A stretch of 64,000 nt of DNA. It comes from Trichomonas vaginalis G3 (taxonomy: Eukaryota; Parabasalia; Trichomonadida; Trichomonadidae). Below the pieces are notes generated by a model. That model ran no database searches. It was not told the origin of the DNA and was given only the letters and a program-made list of their open reading frames with translations. The stretch spans positions 17,948,082 to 18,012,081 of the forward strand of contig NC_067207.1 in the NCBI RefSeq assembly GCF_026262505.1, in the 5' to 3' direction. The translations under genes and the position numbers were made by a program. Positions 23,466 to 33,251 of this stretch are shown in pieces. The number at the start of each line of letters is the position of its first letter. The first letter of the stretch is position 1.

Positions 23466-26319
23466 TCATTCTAGAGTTGCAAGGAAATTTTCATGTTCTT
23501 TGATATATATATCAATTTTTTGAATTGATTCTAATATAAAGTCAGAATACGCAATTCGACTTTCGAAGAAATTCGGAATATTATGTATTATTGTGTAAAT
23601 CACATACGTCGCTCTAAATATGTCGCGTAGATTGAACTTAACCTGAACAAGTGAAGCGAGATCTTGAATATGGCAATCATGAATTATTATATCATCCACT
23701 TTTGGAAGTGGGGCAGGATTCTTTTCTTTTGCCTGGTCGGCCACTTTTGGATTATCAACTTCTGAAATCACAATTTCAGATTTTCCTCCTTTTTGATTTT
23801 GTGGAATTTAAGGGCTGGAGGTGGACTTATCGTTGTATATAAATGGGCACAGTGCTGGCAAGGGATTGTTGTCAAATATTTCTCTTCCCAAATCTTCATT
23901 TTGTCTTGGCACTTTTGGCATATCATTGTTTTACAACGATTCTCCTCTTTCATAGACCCATTTTTCTTCTTGTTTTTTCGAAAGAGTTTTAATGCGCATT
24001 CATTCTCTGGTTTTCGAAGTTGATTTGCTCTTGCAATTATATAATTTAATGTTTCATTCATTTTACCTGCATATGACTTTACTCTTGACATAACTGCATT
24101 GTTATGGGAATGAAAACTTTCCACATGGTTTGAGCACGAAATCCTTGGTTTTCGCAAACAGAGTGCAAGATTTTTCTTCTGAGTTTTTAATTCGAGAAAC
24201 GCTTCATACTGCGCACTATTGATGGCACCTGAGTTTTTGTAAATCTCAACAATTGGAAGAAATAATTCATACTTATAATCATATTCTTTTATATTCCACG
24301 CAAAAACAATTGTACTCGCAATTGCACAAATCCAGGTGCCTGCCCCAATCGATTTAAATAATGTCTCAAGCAATAATACACAATCAAATGGTTGAATGAT
24401 GTAAACGATTCCAAACCTTTTCCAAAATCGTTTATGAATGGGATTTTTTTGATAATACTTTCATCAACAATTGTCTTAAGTGTATCATAAATCAATTGAT
24501 AAGATTTTGCCGACTCCGAGGGTCCTATAAATACACCCAACGGGAAACCCATGTTACCATATATAATATGGGGGTATATAGCTATATAATCATCAAGTGG
24601 AAATGTCGCGTCGAGTTCGATAGCTTGGGCATTTTCTATGAAAAGTTTCACTTCTGGATGGAGATATAAGAGCCATTGAATATTACTATTATTAAACTTG
24701 ATTGGCATTTCATCACTAATTGAATGATATTTGACAAATCCAGGGATTAGATCAAAGAGATATGCAATATCATTTGAATTTCTGTGAGGATTAACATCAT
24801 TTATATATTCATAATATAATGTCTTATCGAGTGCATTGTTTTTGAAGCTTGAATAGAATTCTTTTCCTAGAATTTTATTTACAAATTCAATATTGTCTTG
24901 AGATGAGTTTGTAGTTAAAACATGCTTTTTCATTTCAATATTAAAATAGATCTAACACATGCACATTCTGAGCAAATATAAATTGAAAATGATAAATAGC
25001 AATCCTCACTGACCAATTCAAATATTTTATCTTCCTCATTTAAGATCAAAATTTGAATACCACTTTCTGTATGTTTTTGTTTCAACTTTAAAAATGATGG
25101 CATATGTTTTACAAAATCAAGAATTTGCTGCAAAGTAAATTGAGAATGCATTTCATTGCCAATATAAATTGAGATGATTTTTTTCTATCGTAATTTATTG
25201 TATTTTTGGAAAATTCGATATAAACATTATGTTTATCTAACATAACATCATGAAATTCGGAACTCTGATACTTTTCGGGGATGTCATGGCTTTTTATCCA
25301 TTTGCATTCTTTCATAATATTTGCTAAACCGTCGTATTTTTTTAAAGCTTTTTCAACATTTTTTGGTGATGCAAGAATTCTGTAAAAAGTGACATTTTGG
25401 TGAATGATTGATTCGTATAGTAAGGTTTCAGAATAATTCATAATAAATGATAAATAGAATGAATGTGGCTGATAAATAGATGTTATTCTATAAAGTTTTA
25501 CAAAAAGTGGAATAATTTTCTGTGGTGTATAATAAAGCACTTCTTCACATACATTGCAATAGAGATATAAATAATTGCCAAGTAAATCAGGTGTAAGCTT
25601 TAATATTTTATTCACTTTTTCTCGAATAGCTTGATCTGGACTGATTGAAATCATCGCCCTCTGACAATTAGTTAAATTCCTGAGTTTTGCAATAGTATTT
25701 TTAGCTTCAAATAGAATTACAATTTCGTTTATTTTAATTGAATGTTTTTTTTCTTCTCCGATAAAAGTGATATTATATCCCTTATATTTTGGTACATCTA
25801 ATGAATCGTTGATTAAATTATCATAAAAAGAGTGATCCAGTGGTGGATAAGATGAGAAATATGGTGAGTATATATTAGTTGTATCATTATGTAAATATTG
25901 ATTAACAGACTGAACAAATGCTTTATAAAATCATCACTATCGTTGAATTCTAAAAATAATTCTTGTTTCTGAATTAAGTGTGTTATAACCTTAATGGATT
26001 GACGTAAAAATTTTAATCTGCAAAATGCAAATCCAGCGACAAATTTGATTAGCTCTTTGGAATCGATAAAATCGGGAATTTCATTATTTGGTTCCTCATC
26101 ATTTATTATATCTTTTTCAATTTCATTGAGATACTGAAGAGTGTTTTTGTCTTGATTATTTAAGAAAACATTTGTAAAGAGATGCTGTCGTGCTTCTGTA
26201 ATATTGTTATTAGAGATCTCTAAAGCATTGCTTACTTGAGTTTCAGTGTAACCTAGAGATGTCAAAGACAAAAAGAGTTTCTGATTTATTTCCATTTGAA
26301 AAAAATTAAAACGTGACAT
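23466..26319 (-). pseudogene. MULE transposase with N-terminal UBA-like segment, frameshifted (unit 1)
   Basis: A transposase of roughly 950 codons read on the reverse strand from ATG 26319 to TGA 23466, broken into six frames. The N-terminus (residues ~9-50) has a ubiquitin-associated fold pattern: LTSLGYTETQVSNALEIS then NNNITEARQHLF. The middle is unknown. The catalytic part has ELDATF (first Asp near 24610), IGPSES, PFINDFGKGLESF (second Asp near 24427) and CLRH (24372-24361), typical of the MULE family. A single missing T after CLRH (CATTATTT) shifts the frame; restored, it reads into LFKSIGAGTW. Near the C-terminus CQKC (~23920) and CQHC (~23860) form a zinc-ribbon-like pair. Breaks lie mostly at A/T runs; some are unit-specific and others shared, so both sequencing error and real decay are possible. 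Confidence 0.75.
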
Positions 26320-26332
26320 TTTTCGCAGAGGA

Positions 26333-26808
26333 ATGAGTTTCGAAATCAGTCAAATTTATGGAGAGTCAAACAGAAGTAAGAATTGTAAAGTGAAAATACC
26401 TATAAGAATCGCAGAAAAAATTAATCATTGTCCAATGAATGCTCAAGAAATTCAAACATTTGCTTCTAGTAATATGTTTGAGCAACTTAATACTTTGGAA
26501 TTATCTATTCAATTATATAAGAAGAATGTAATTGACTTTTTTAATCTGGTTGAACTATTAATTTATTTTTTTTACCAGATTATCAAGGACAAATTAGAAC
26601 AGTTTATAAAGATCTTGAAAACATTCAAGAGAAATTACTTAATATGCTTAATTCAAACGAAATTACTCAGTTCCAAATTCAATTACTCTGTAAATTCTTC
26701 ATAAATTACGCCAAGCAAAAAAAAAATCATGTACAAAAGGCAATTAAATCTTATATTCAAGATAAATTATATAACTCGCCAAAGTGGAGAAATGAAATAT
26801 TCAAATGA
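26333..26808 (+). CDS. MULE companion ORF a, unknown function, one frameshift
   Basis: Starts with ATG only 13 bp from the divergent transposase ATG. About 75 codons (MSFEISQIYGESNRSKNCKV...) run to a T8 stretch near 26570. Beyond it the better protein continues in another frame (DYQGQIRTVYKDLENIQEKL) to a TGA at 26806-26808, about 158 codons in all. The second half is rich in K, Q, N and looks helical. No family recognised. Being inside the transposon and divergent from its transposase suggests an accessory transposition or silencing-related role, but this is inference. Confidence 0.5.
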
Positions 26809-27418
26809 GAATAATATCCGCATTGAAGCTATGATCAAATCAAGTATTTTTGACTAGTGTAATATACGCAACGAATTAGTGTTCAAATTGCCTCTTCCAA
26901 CTTTAAATATCGATGAAATAATTGAAATTTCAAATAGGAAGAAAATTACGTATTTTGAATGTTGTTTGGAATTACGGAATTCTATTGATGAAATCACCAC
27001 ATTTCAATACTATAAGAATTTTTTCAAATTTAATTTTAAGAGTGAAATGGCATTAGATTTCACAAAAAAAGTATTAAGTATAATTTGGGAGGGATCGGAT
27101 GGTTCGTATTATATTACAATTGAAAATCTGGAAGAATTATGCGAAAAATTAAATCGAGATGAAGGAGAAAAGGTTTTTTCTCTTATCATAAAATGGTATA
27201 ATTATATGTATTGCATTAAAAACTATGATTTTGAAGATGAAGAAATGAAAATTACAATCAAAATTGTTAAAAATGCAAAATATGTTATTATAAATGGGGA
27301 CAGGGAAGAAATAAACTTTATTGATTATCCTCCAATGCCGACATTTATTGAAAAAAAGAAGTTAGAGAAATTAATTAAATTTGAAGAAGTGAAAAAGGTA
27401 TATGAAGATAATGTTTAA
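26792..27418 (+). CDS. MULE companion ORF b, unknown function, in-frame TAG
   Basis: ATG at 26792 overlaps the end of ORF a by 17 bases. The frame reads 21 codons (MKYSNENNIRIEAMIKSSIFD), meets TAG at 26855-26857, then continues CNIRNELVFKLPLPTLNIDEI for about 186 codons to TAA. The long part is convincing protein with a charged C-terminus and no recognised domain. It has no ATG near its start, so either the TAG is read through, the real start is elsewhere, or ORFs a and b were once one gene. Unit 2 lacks this region within the window. Confidence 0.5.
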
Positions 27419-27596
27419 TTGAAATGTAATTAGCATTTGGATTAAATGCAAGGTGAGATATAGAATAAGAATCAAACAGGGATTTTGCAAAATGAAAATT
27501 TAAAAAATTAAATACAATTTGAAATTTTAATGAAGAATTAAATGAATTTTGTTTAATGGTTAATAAAAATATAAATCGTAATTTTAATTGTAATAT

Positions 27597-28272
27597 GAAA
27601 CTTCCTCACACCTCAAGAGATGCGAAGAACTTTTGACAGGCAAAGTGCAATATTGATAGGTGATTGCACTTTGCCTGTCACATACATCTCGACAGAGGCA
27701 ACATTCGATATGAAAGTTTCCTCTGTCGAGAAACTTCCTCACACCTCAAGAGATGCGAAGAACTTTTGACAGGCAAAGTGCAATATTGATAGGTGATTGC
27801 ACTTTGCCTGTCACATACATCTCGACAGAGGCAACATTCGATATGAAAGTTTCCTCTGTCGAGAAACTTCCTCACACCTCAAGAGATGCGAAGAACTTTT
27901 GACAGGCAAAGTGCAATATTGATAGGTGATTGCACTTTGCCTGTCACATACATCTCGACAGAGGCAACATTCGATATGAAAGTTTCCTCTGTCGAGAAAC
28001 TTCCTCACACCTCAAGAGATGCGAAGAACTTTTGACAGGCAAAGTGCAATATTGATAGGTGATTGCACTTTGCCTGTCACATACATCTCGACAGAGGCAA
28101 CATTCGATATGAAAGTTTCCTCTGTCGAGAAACTTCCTCACACCTCAAGAGATGCGAAGAACTTTTGACAGGCAAAGTGCAATATTGATAGGTGATTGCA
28201 CTTTGCCTGTCACATACATCTCGACAGAGGCAACATTCGATATGAAAGTTTCCTCTGTCGAGAAACTTCCTC
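27597..28272 (-). repeat. Inverted 133-bp tandem array, five copies
   Basis: The same 133-bp unit as at 20750-21275 but in opposite orientation, with five near-identical units. With the left array it brackets the two genes of the element as a subterminal inverted repeat. Confidence 0.95.
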
Positions 28273-28417
28273 GAAACTCCAATTTTTCTTTAGAACTACA
28301 ATATCTTAACAATTAGCTCATCAAAACACAACCTATAAACTTTAATTTTTACTTTTGTTTTTTTCAATATATGAACTAAATTTTTTTTTTCAAATTACTC
28401 CCACACTGGGAAAAGTA

Positions 28418-28687
28418 TTTTAACTCAGATGTTGCCAGCCTCTTCATCATTGCATTAACAAGTGCTTTGACTCAGAGGTTGCCAGCCTCTTCATCATTGC
28501 ATTAACAAGTGCTTTGACTCAGAGGTTGCCAGCCTCTTCATCATTGCATTAACAAGTGCTTTGACTCAGAGGTTGCCAGCCTCTTCATCATTGCATTAAC
28601 AAGTGCTTTGACTCAGAGGTTGCCAGCCTCTTCATCATTGCATTAACAAGTGCTTTGACTCAGAGGTTGCCAGCCTCTTCATCATTG
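28418..28687 (+). repeat. Tandem array, 5.7 copies of a 47-bp unit
   Basis: Unit begins TTTGACTCAGAGGTTGCCAG and contains the short inverted pair GAGG / CCTC around TTGCCAG. The first copy differs (TTTAACTCAGATG). It lies between the inverted 133-bp array and the right terminal repeat and has no counterpart near the left end. Confidence 0.95.
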
Positions 28688-28725
28688 TAAAAATGTATTA
28701 CCGCTTTTTTTTTTAATTCAATCGT

Positions 28726-29161
28726 AACATCTCAATTATCCCGCCAAAAATTATTGGGTCTAAATTGGTTTTTATTATTATTATTTTCAGAAACAAACTA
28801 ACTTGTTTTTTACGAATTTATCATTCATAAAGTCTTTATGATATATTTTCAACTTATAATGAATATGAAATTATAATTGTTATTTTGAAAAAAAATTATT
28901 CATGATCAATTCATGATTTAACCAGTTCCTTCAAATTAGGAGAGCATATTCAAATATAATCGCTCATTAAAATCAATTTTTATGTTTTTTTTTAAATCGA
29001 AATTATCTCATCATAAACCACGCAAACTGACTATTTGTTCTTATCACCATGTTACCAATATCAGAATTGTCTTTACAGCCAAAATTTCGCTCGATAAAAG
29101 TCCATCCAATAGTGAGATAATTGAGCAACTAACATTTTTCCATATCACAAAAACCTCCGCC
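28726..29161 (-). repeat. Right terminal inverted repeat, inner part
   Basis: Inverted complement of about 16220-16658. It breaks off in AAAACCTCC at the palindromic virus-like insertion and resumes at 31868. Confidence 0.85.
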
Positions 29162-29340
29162 ATTTTTACGGTTTTTATTCTTACGTTTTTGAATAAATCA
29201 AGATTTAAAAATTTTCAGAATCGTAAGAAATTTTCACTAAACCCATACATAATGAAATAAAAAAAAATAAAAAAAATAAAAAAATAAACTTTAAAAATTC
29301 ATGTCTTACATTTTTTGAATAATTTATTTTTTTAATTCGT

Positions 29341-29817
29341 ATGAAAATGAGTGAATCAAAATTCGTGACTGTGAATCAATTAATGAATAAACTTTCACCA
29401 ATTCTCACCCATGTTAAACAAGTAGACGTTTATTTTGATGATTGCATAGAAAGTTTATTTTATAAAGGTAAGTTTAATATTAAACCTATTGCTTTTGCAT
29501 TTGATGGTAAATTAATCGAAAATTCAAAAATTTGGGAATTAATTCCGGATATTGAATTTATAACAAATATTAAGGATAAGTGGTTTAAACAACAAAACCT
29601 TTTCACTAAAGTTCTTTGTAGATTAATGATTAAAACTGAGGAAAAAGAATTTAACGGATTTAAATATCATCCATGTAAAATTTTAGAACTTGGTAACGAA
29701 AAACTTCAGAAAAAATTAAACGAAAGACTATCAAAAGATAAAGTTGAAAGAGTAAATAAACTCACTAAAGGTAATGATGATGAAGATGAATTTGATGAGT
29801 TCAACATTGAACTTTAA
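29341..29817 (+). CDS. Virus-like element, 158-aa unknown protein (left arm)
   Basis: ATG to TAA, lysine-rich with an acidic tail (DDEDEFDEFNIEL). No family recognised. The same protein is encoded in the opposite arm. It ends 4 bp from the end of the facing gene. Confidence 0.5.
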   Translation: MKMSESKFVTVNQLMNKLSPILTHVKQVDVYFDDCIESLFYKGKFNIKPIAFAFDGKLIENSKIWELIPDIEFITNIKDKWFKQQNLFTKVLCRLMIKTEEKEFNGFKYHPCKILELGNEKLQKKLNERLSKDKVERVNKLTKGNDDEDEFDEFNIEL

Positions 29818-29821
29818 GAAA

Positions 29822-30217
29822 CTAATGATTATTTGAATTTATGAAATCAATTATTTGATTCATTCTTTCTTCAATCTCTTCTATTCTTTTTGTTAAATCA
29901 TCTATTTTCATTAATGAGGTGATTCTTGATTGAGGAATAGATTTTAAACTAACAACACCTTTTATTTTTGAAATTTTGAATCCATGACCCTCCGGGTCTT
30001 GGACTCTGTCCTCAACTTTAAACATTTTATTCAATTTACACGTTGTCAATTCTTCAAATAATTTTTTATTATTAGCATAATAATCATTAAATTCTTCAAC
30101 AGATGAAAAAATTTTTATTTCAGTAATTGGTTTAACAACGTTTATTTTTTGTTGAACATTTTCACTTTCATTTATTTCTTCCTCCTCTGTTTCATTTATT
30201 TTTAAAATCGGTTTCAT
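29822..30217 (-). CDS. Virus-like element, 131-aa coiled-coil protein (left arm)
   Basis: Contains FSSVEEFNDYYANNKKLFEE and a C-terminal coiled coil (DLTKRIEEIEERMNQIIDFI). This arrangement resembles small proteins common in Trichomonas Mavericks (recalled, not searched). Faces the 158-aa gene. Confidence 0.5.
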   Translation of the reverse strand: MKPILKINETEEEEINESENVQQKINVVKPITEIKIFSSVEEFNDYYANNKKLFEELTTCKLNKMFKVEDRVQDPEGHGFKISKIKGVVSLKSIPQSRITSLMKIDDLTKRIEEIEERMNQIIDFINSNNH

Positions 30218-30283
30218 TTATCATTAAATAAAAATTAGAATATAAGTGATGAAATATATTTTTTAATTAATATTAAATCAGAG

Positions 30284-30496
30284 ATGGCGGCAGGATTCTT
30301 TAAAAAATTATGGGATAAAGTAAAAAGAGGAGCGCATAAAGTTTGGGAAGGGATTAAGAAAGGAGCAAATTGGATATTTAAGAATAAAGAAGCAATTAGT
30401 GACGTTGCTGAACAAATAGCACCTAATGTTCCGGTAAGGGAAGTATTAAATAAAGGAGATAAGGTTTATCGTCGACTACAACCGATATTGAGATAA
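30284..30496 (+). CDS. Virus-like element, 70-aa basic amphipathic peptide
   Basis: Begins MAAGFFKKLWDKVKRGAHKV: alternating aromatic and basic residues form a strongly amphipathic helix, as in membrane-active virion peptides. The stop forms UAAA. Divergent from the 131-aa gene with 66 bp between starts. Confidence 0.5.
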   Translation: MAAGFFKKLWDKVKRGAHKVWEGIKKGANWIFKNKEAISDVAEQIAPNVPVREVLNKGDKVYRRLQPILR

Positions 30497-30516
30497 AAAT
30501 AATATTTATTTTTCCA

Positions 30517-30726
30517 CTACTTTCCTCCTATTTTATTAAGTATTCCTTCAGCAATTCCACCAACTGCGTTACCTGCTTGTGCTCCCATCGCTGGATTACC
30601 TGCTTTAGCACCTAATACTCCTCCTATGATAGTTCCTGCCGTTTTCGCTACTGGTGCCAAAAAGTTTGCAACGGGTTTAATAATCTTTTGATGAACCCAA
30701 CTTGCAGCTTTCTTAATTCCTTCCAT
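30517..30726 (-). CDS. Virus-like element, 69-aa glycine/alanine-rich peptide
   Basis: Contains GTIIGGVLGAKAGNPAMGAQ and a preceding amphipathic segment (KKAASWVHQKIIKPV). The pattern suggests a membrane-interacting minor virion protein; function is inferred from composition only. Confidence 0.45.
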   Translation of the reverse strand: MEGIKKAASWVHQKIIKPVANFLAPVAKTAGTIIGGVLGAKAGNPAMGAQAGNAVGGIAEGILNKIGGK

Positions 30727-30836
30727 AATTTTTTAAAGAATCCTGCCGCCATCTCTGATTTAATATTAATTAAAAAATATCATCACTTATATTCTAATTT
30801 TTATTTAATGATAAATGAAACCGATTTTAAAAATAA

Positions 30837-31208
30837 ATGAAACAGAGGAGGAAGATAAATGAAAGTGAAAATGTTCAACAAAAAATAAACGTTGTTAAAC
30901 CAATTACTGAAATAAAAATTTTTTCATCTGTTGAAGAATTTAATGATTATTATGCTAATAATAAAAAATTATTTGAAGAATTGACAACGTGTAAATTGAA
31001 TAAAATGTTTAAAGTTGAGGACAGAGTCCAAGACCCGGAGGGTCATGGATTCAAAATTTCAAAAATAAAAGGTGTTGTTAGTTTAAAATCTATTCCTCAA
31101 TCAAGAATCACCTCATTAATGAAAATAGATGATTTAACAAAAAGAATAGAAGAGATTGAAGAAAGAATGAATCAAATAATTGATTTCATAAATTCAAATA
31201 ATCATTAG
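30837..31208 (+). CDS. Virus-like element, coiled-coil protein (right arm copy)
   Basis: Mirror copy of the 131-aa protein gene of the left arm, matching it through the coiled-coil C-terminus; the N-terminal part differs. Confidence 0.4.
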   Translation: MKQRRKINESENVQQKINVVKPITEIKIFSSVEEFNDYYANNKKLFEELTTCKLNKMFKVEDRVQDPEGHGFKISKIKGVVSLKSIPQSRITSLMKIDDLTKRIEEIEERMNQIIDFINSNNH

Positions 31209-31212
31209 TTTC

Positions 31213-31689
31213 TTAAAGTTCAATGTTGAACTCATCAAATTCATCTTCATCATCATTACCTTTAGTGAGTTTATTTACTCTTTCAACTTTATCTTTTGAT
31301 AGTCTTTCGTTTAATTTTTTCTGAAGTTTTTCGTTACCAAGTTCTAAAATTTTACATGGATGATATTTAAATCCGTTAAATTCTTTTTCCTCAGTTTTAA
31401 TCATTAATCTACAAAGAACTTTAGTGAAAAGGTTTTGTTGTTTAAACCACTTATCCTTAATATTTGTTATAAATTCAATATCCGGAATTAATTCCCAAAT
31501 TTTTGAATTTTCGATTAATTTACCATCAAATGCAAAAGCAATAGGTTTAATATTAAACTTACCTTTATAAAATAAACTTTCTATGCAATCATCAAAATAA
31601 ACGTCTACTTGTTTAACATGGGTGAGAATTGGTGAAAGTTTATTCATTAATTGATTCACAGTCACGAATTTTGATTCACTCATTTTCAT
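31213..31689 (-). CDS. Virus-like element, 158-aa unknown protein (right arm copy)
   Basis: Same protein as at 29341-29817, in the opposite arm. Arm copies are identical at the protein level. Confidence 0.5.
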   Translation of the reverse strand: MKMSESKFVTVNQLMNKLSPILTHVKQVDVYFDDCIESLFYKGKFNIKPIAFAFDGKLIENSKIWELIPDIEFITNIKDKWFKQQNLFTKVLCRLMIKTEEKEFNGFKYHPCKILELGNEKLQKKLNERLSKDKVERVNKLTKGNDDEDEFDEFNIEL

Positions 31690-31867
31690 ACGAATTAAAA
31701 AAATAAATTATTCAAAAAATGTAAGACATGAATTTTTAAAGTTTATTTTTTATTTTTTTTATTTTTTTTTATTTCATTATGTATGGGTTTAGTGAAAATT
31801 TCTTACGATTCTGAAAATTTTTAAATCTTGATTTATTCAAAAACGTAAGAATAAAAACCGTAAAAAT

Positions 31868-31975
31868 CATACATTTTTTACTTCATATGTAAAAAAAAAT
31901 GATACAAAATCGCTCAAAAATGTATGAATTCTTACGTTTACAAAAAAAGTCACAAAACCTTCAACATATACTACT
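31868..31975 (-). repeat. Right terminal inverted repeat, outer part
   Basis: Inverted complement of about 16106-16213, ending in CATATACTACT. The following DNA (TTGATTTTCG) does not match the DNA before the left end, so no target duplication is evident. Confidence 0.85.
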
Positions 31976-32593
31976 TTGATTTTCGACTACATTTTTTCAT
32001 AAAGATCTTGCATTTTGTATTACAGATGGGATCAATATTCAAATGGGTTGCTGAAATCTCGTGATCATTATGTTGAAAATTTGAATGTAATTCGGTCAAA
32101 CATTTCTCAAAAAATATTGTACTATCTCTCAAATTTTGTGAGAGATTTGTCAAAATCAAACTTTCTGAGAGATATTGATTGTAAATTTTGGATACTTTAA
32201 TTTTGGTAGAATAATAATGTCCGGCATTTTATCCGGATTTATTGGAAAACATAAAAAATTTTGGCAGATTTTCTGAAAAGTTTCAACCCAATTCCATAAA
32301 AATAATCCAAAAAAATAATGTGATTCCAAAATTGAACCATTGATTGTTGTTTATCTGTAAAATTCATTCAATTTTCGGTCAACATTTGAACCTTTACTTA
32401 CGAAAAGATGTCTGAGATAATGCATGATCCGAATAATTAAGAACAAATCCTAATCTCCCAGTAAGGATGTCAATTCGGAAAATTGTTTTCATTTTAGGAG
32501 AATATAATTTTCCTTTTCGAAAATTTAAAAAGTGAGACGCGCAGGATTCGAACTTTTTTAAAAGTTGATTTAAATATATTCTAGTGTGGATTC
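31976..32593. other. AT-rich stretch after the MULE element
   Basis: No gene. A tRNA-like 3' piece (GTTCGAATCCTGCGCGTCTC then a T run, reverse strand, about 32526-32553) lacks the rest of a tRNA. Confidence 0.5.
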
Positions 32594-33247
32594 TGTAATA
32601 AACAGAAATTCATCAAAAGTGACAGCTCTCAATTTTTTGACATTTGTAAATTCTAAATTGAATGAGAAAAATGAAATAATACTAAGCATAATACAATATT
32701 CTAGATTTAATTATAATTAGGAAAAAGTTAGTTTTGAGAGTACTTTTCATAGGCATATAGAATGAAATCTTCTGAAAAATAATATCACATAAACTCGTAT
32801 TATTTTCTAATATATAACTATTTTATATAAAAATCAAATTCAATGATCTGAAAAGCGAAGGATAAACCTCAAAATTTACGAATATAATGAGTGGGAATAG
32901 GCGTAAAGCAAAAATTGATATTTCATATGGTTTTATGATAGATAAGCATTATATTCCCACTCATTATATTCGTAAATTTTGAGGTTTATCATTCGCTTTT
33001 AAGATCATTGAATTTGATTTTTATATAAAATAGTTATATATTAGAAAATAATATGAGTTTATGTGATATTATTTTTCAGAAGATTTTGTGTTCTTCTTCA
33101 AAATTTTATTTTTTTATTAAAAAGAATCTTTACAAAATATACATTTACTTTAATTAATATTTAAAAACGTGCTCTATCAAAAGTTCCAAAAATTCAATAT
33201 TTTAGCTTTTCTGAGGTGTCACTTTTGATGAATTTCTGTTTACAACA
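32594..33247. mobile_element. Short fold-back element of the same family, 654 bp, target duplication ATTC
   Basis: This has the same two ends as the 13037 element but in opposite orientation: TGTAATAAACAG on the left and CTGTTTACAACA on the right. It is flanked by ATTC at 32590-32593 and 33248-33251. The unique subterminal parts match; the palindrome is much shorter, consistent with central deletion, and is centred near 32905. Having two copies with different 4-bp duplications fixes the element ends precisely. Confidence 0.85.
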
Positions 33248-33251
33248 ATTC

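Larger units (their letters stand above)
29162..31867. mobile_element. Palindromic virus-like element, probably Maverick/Polinton-derived fossil
   Basis: 2.7 kb inserted in the right terminal repeat of the MULE. The arms 29162-30313 and 30723-31867 are inverted copies; about 409 bp of unique DNA lies between. Each arm carries the same two small genes, and the centre has two short frames for amphipathic or glycine-rich peptides, reminiscent of small virion proteins. The family call rests on resemblance of the coiled-coil frame and the small peptides to proteins of Trichomonas Mavericks. No polymerase, integrase, ATPase or capsid gene is present, so it is a reduced derivative. The near-identity of the arms suggests a young inverted duplication. 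Confidence 0.55.
16106..31975. mobile_element. Giant composite MULE-type DNA transposon (15.9 kb)
   Basis: Begins AGTAGTATATGTTGAAGG and ends with its inverted complement at 31975. The left terminal inverted repeat is 553 bp; the right one is split by a 2.7 kb insertion (29162-31867), so the element itself is about 13.2 kb. Order from left: terminal repeat, 69-bp duplication, hairpin cluster, large palindrome, 133-bp array, fold-back insert, 122-bp array, reverse-strand transposase, forward-strand companion gene, inverted 133-bp array, 47-bp array, terminal repeat. The transposase has MULE-type catalytic motifs. I could not find a convincing target duplication next to the ends, so the exact borders or a later rearrangement remain open. 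Confidence 0.75.

Noticed and set aside
28982-29260. 92-codon forward frame in the right terminal repeat
   Set aside because: It is terminal-repeat sequence running into the inserted element; the corresponding left repeat does not keep a comparable gene.
32526-32553. tRNA 3' half on the reverse strand (GTTCGAATCCTGCG then T run)
   Set aside because: No D-arm or anticodon arm upstream and the T stem does not pair; at best a tRNA fragment.
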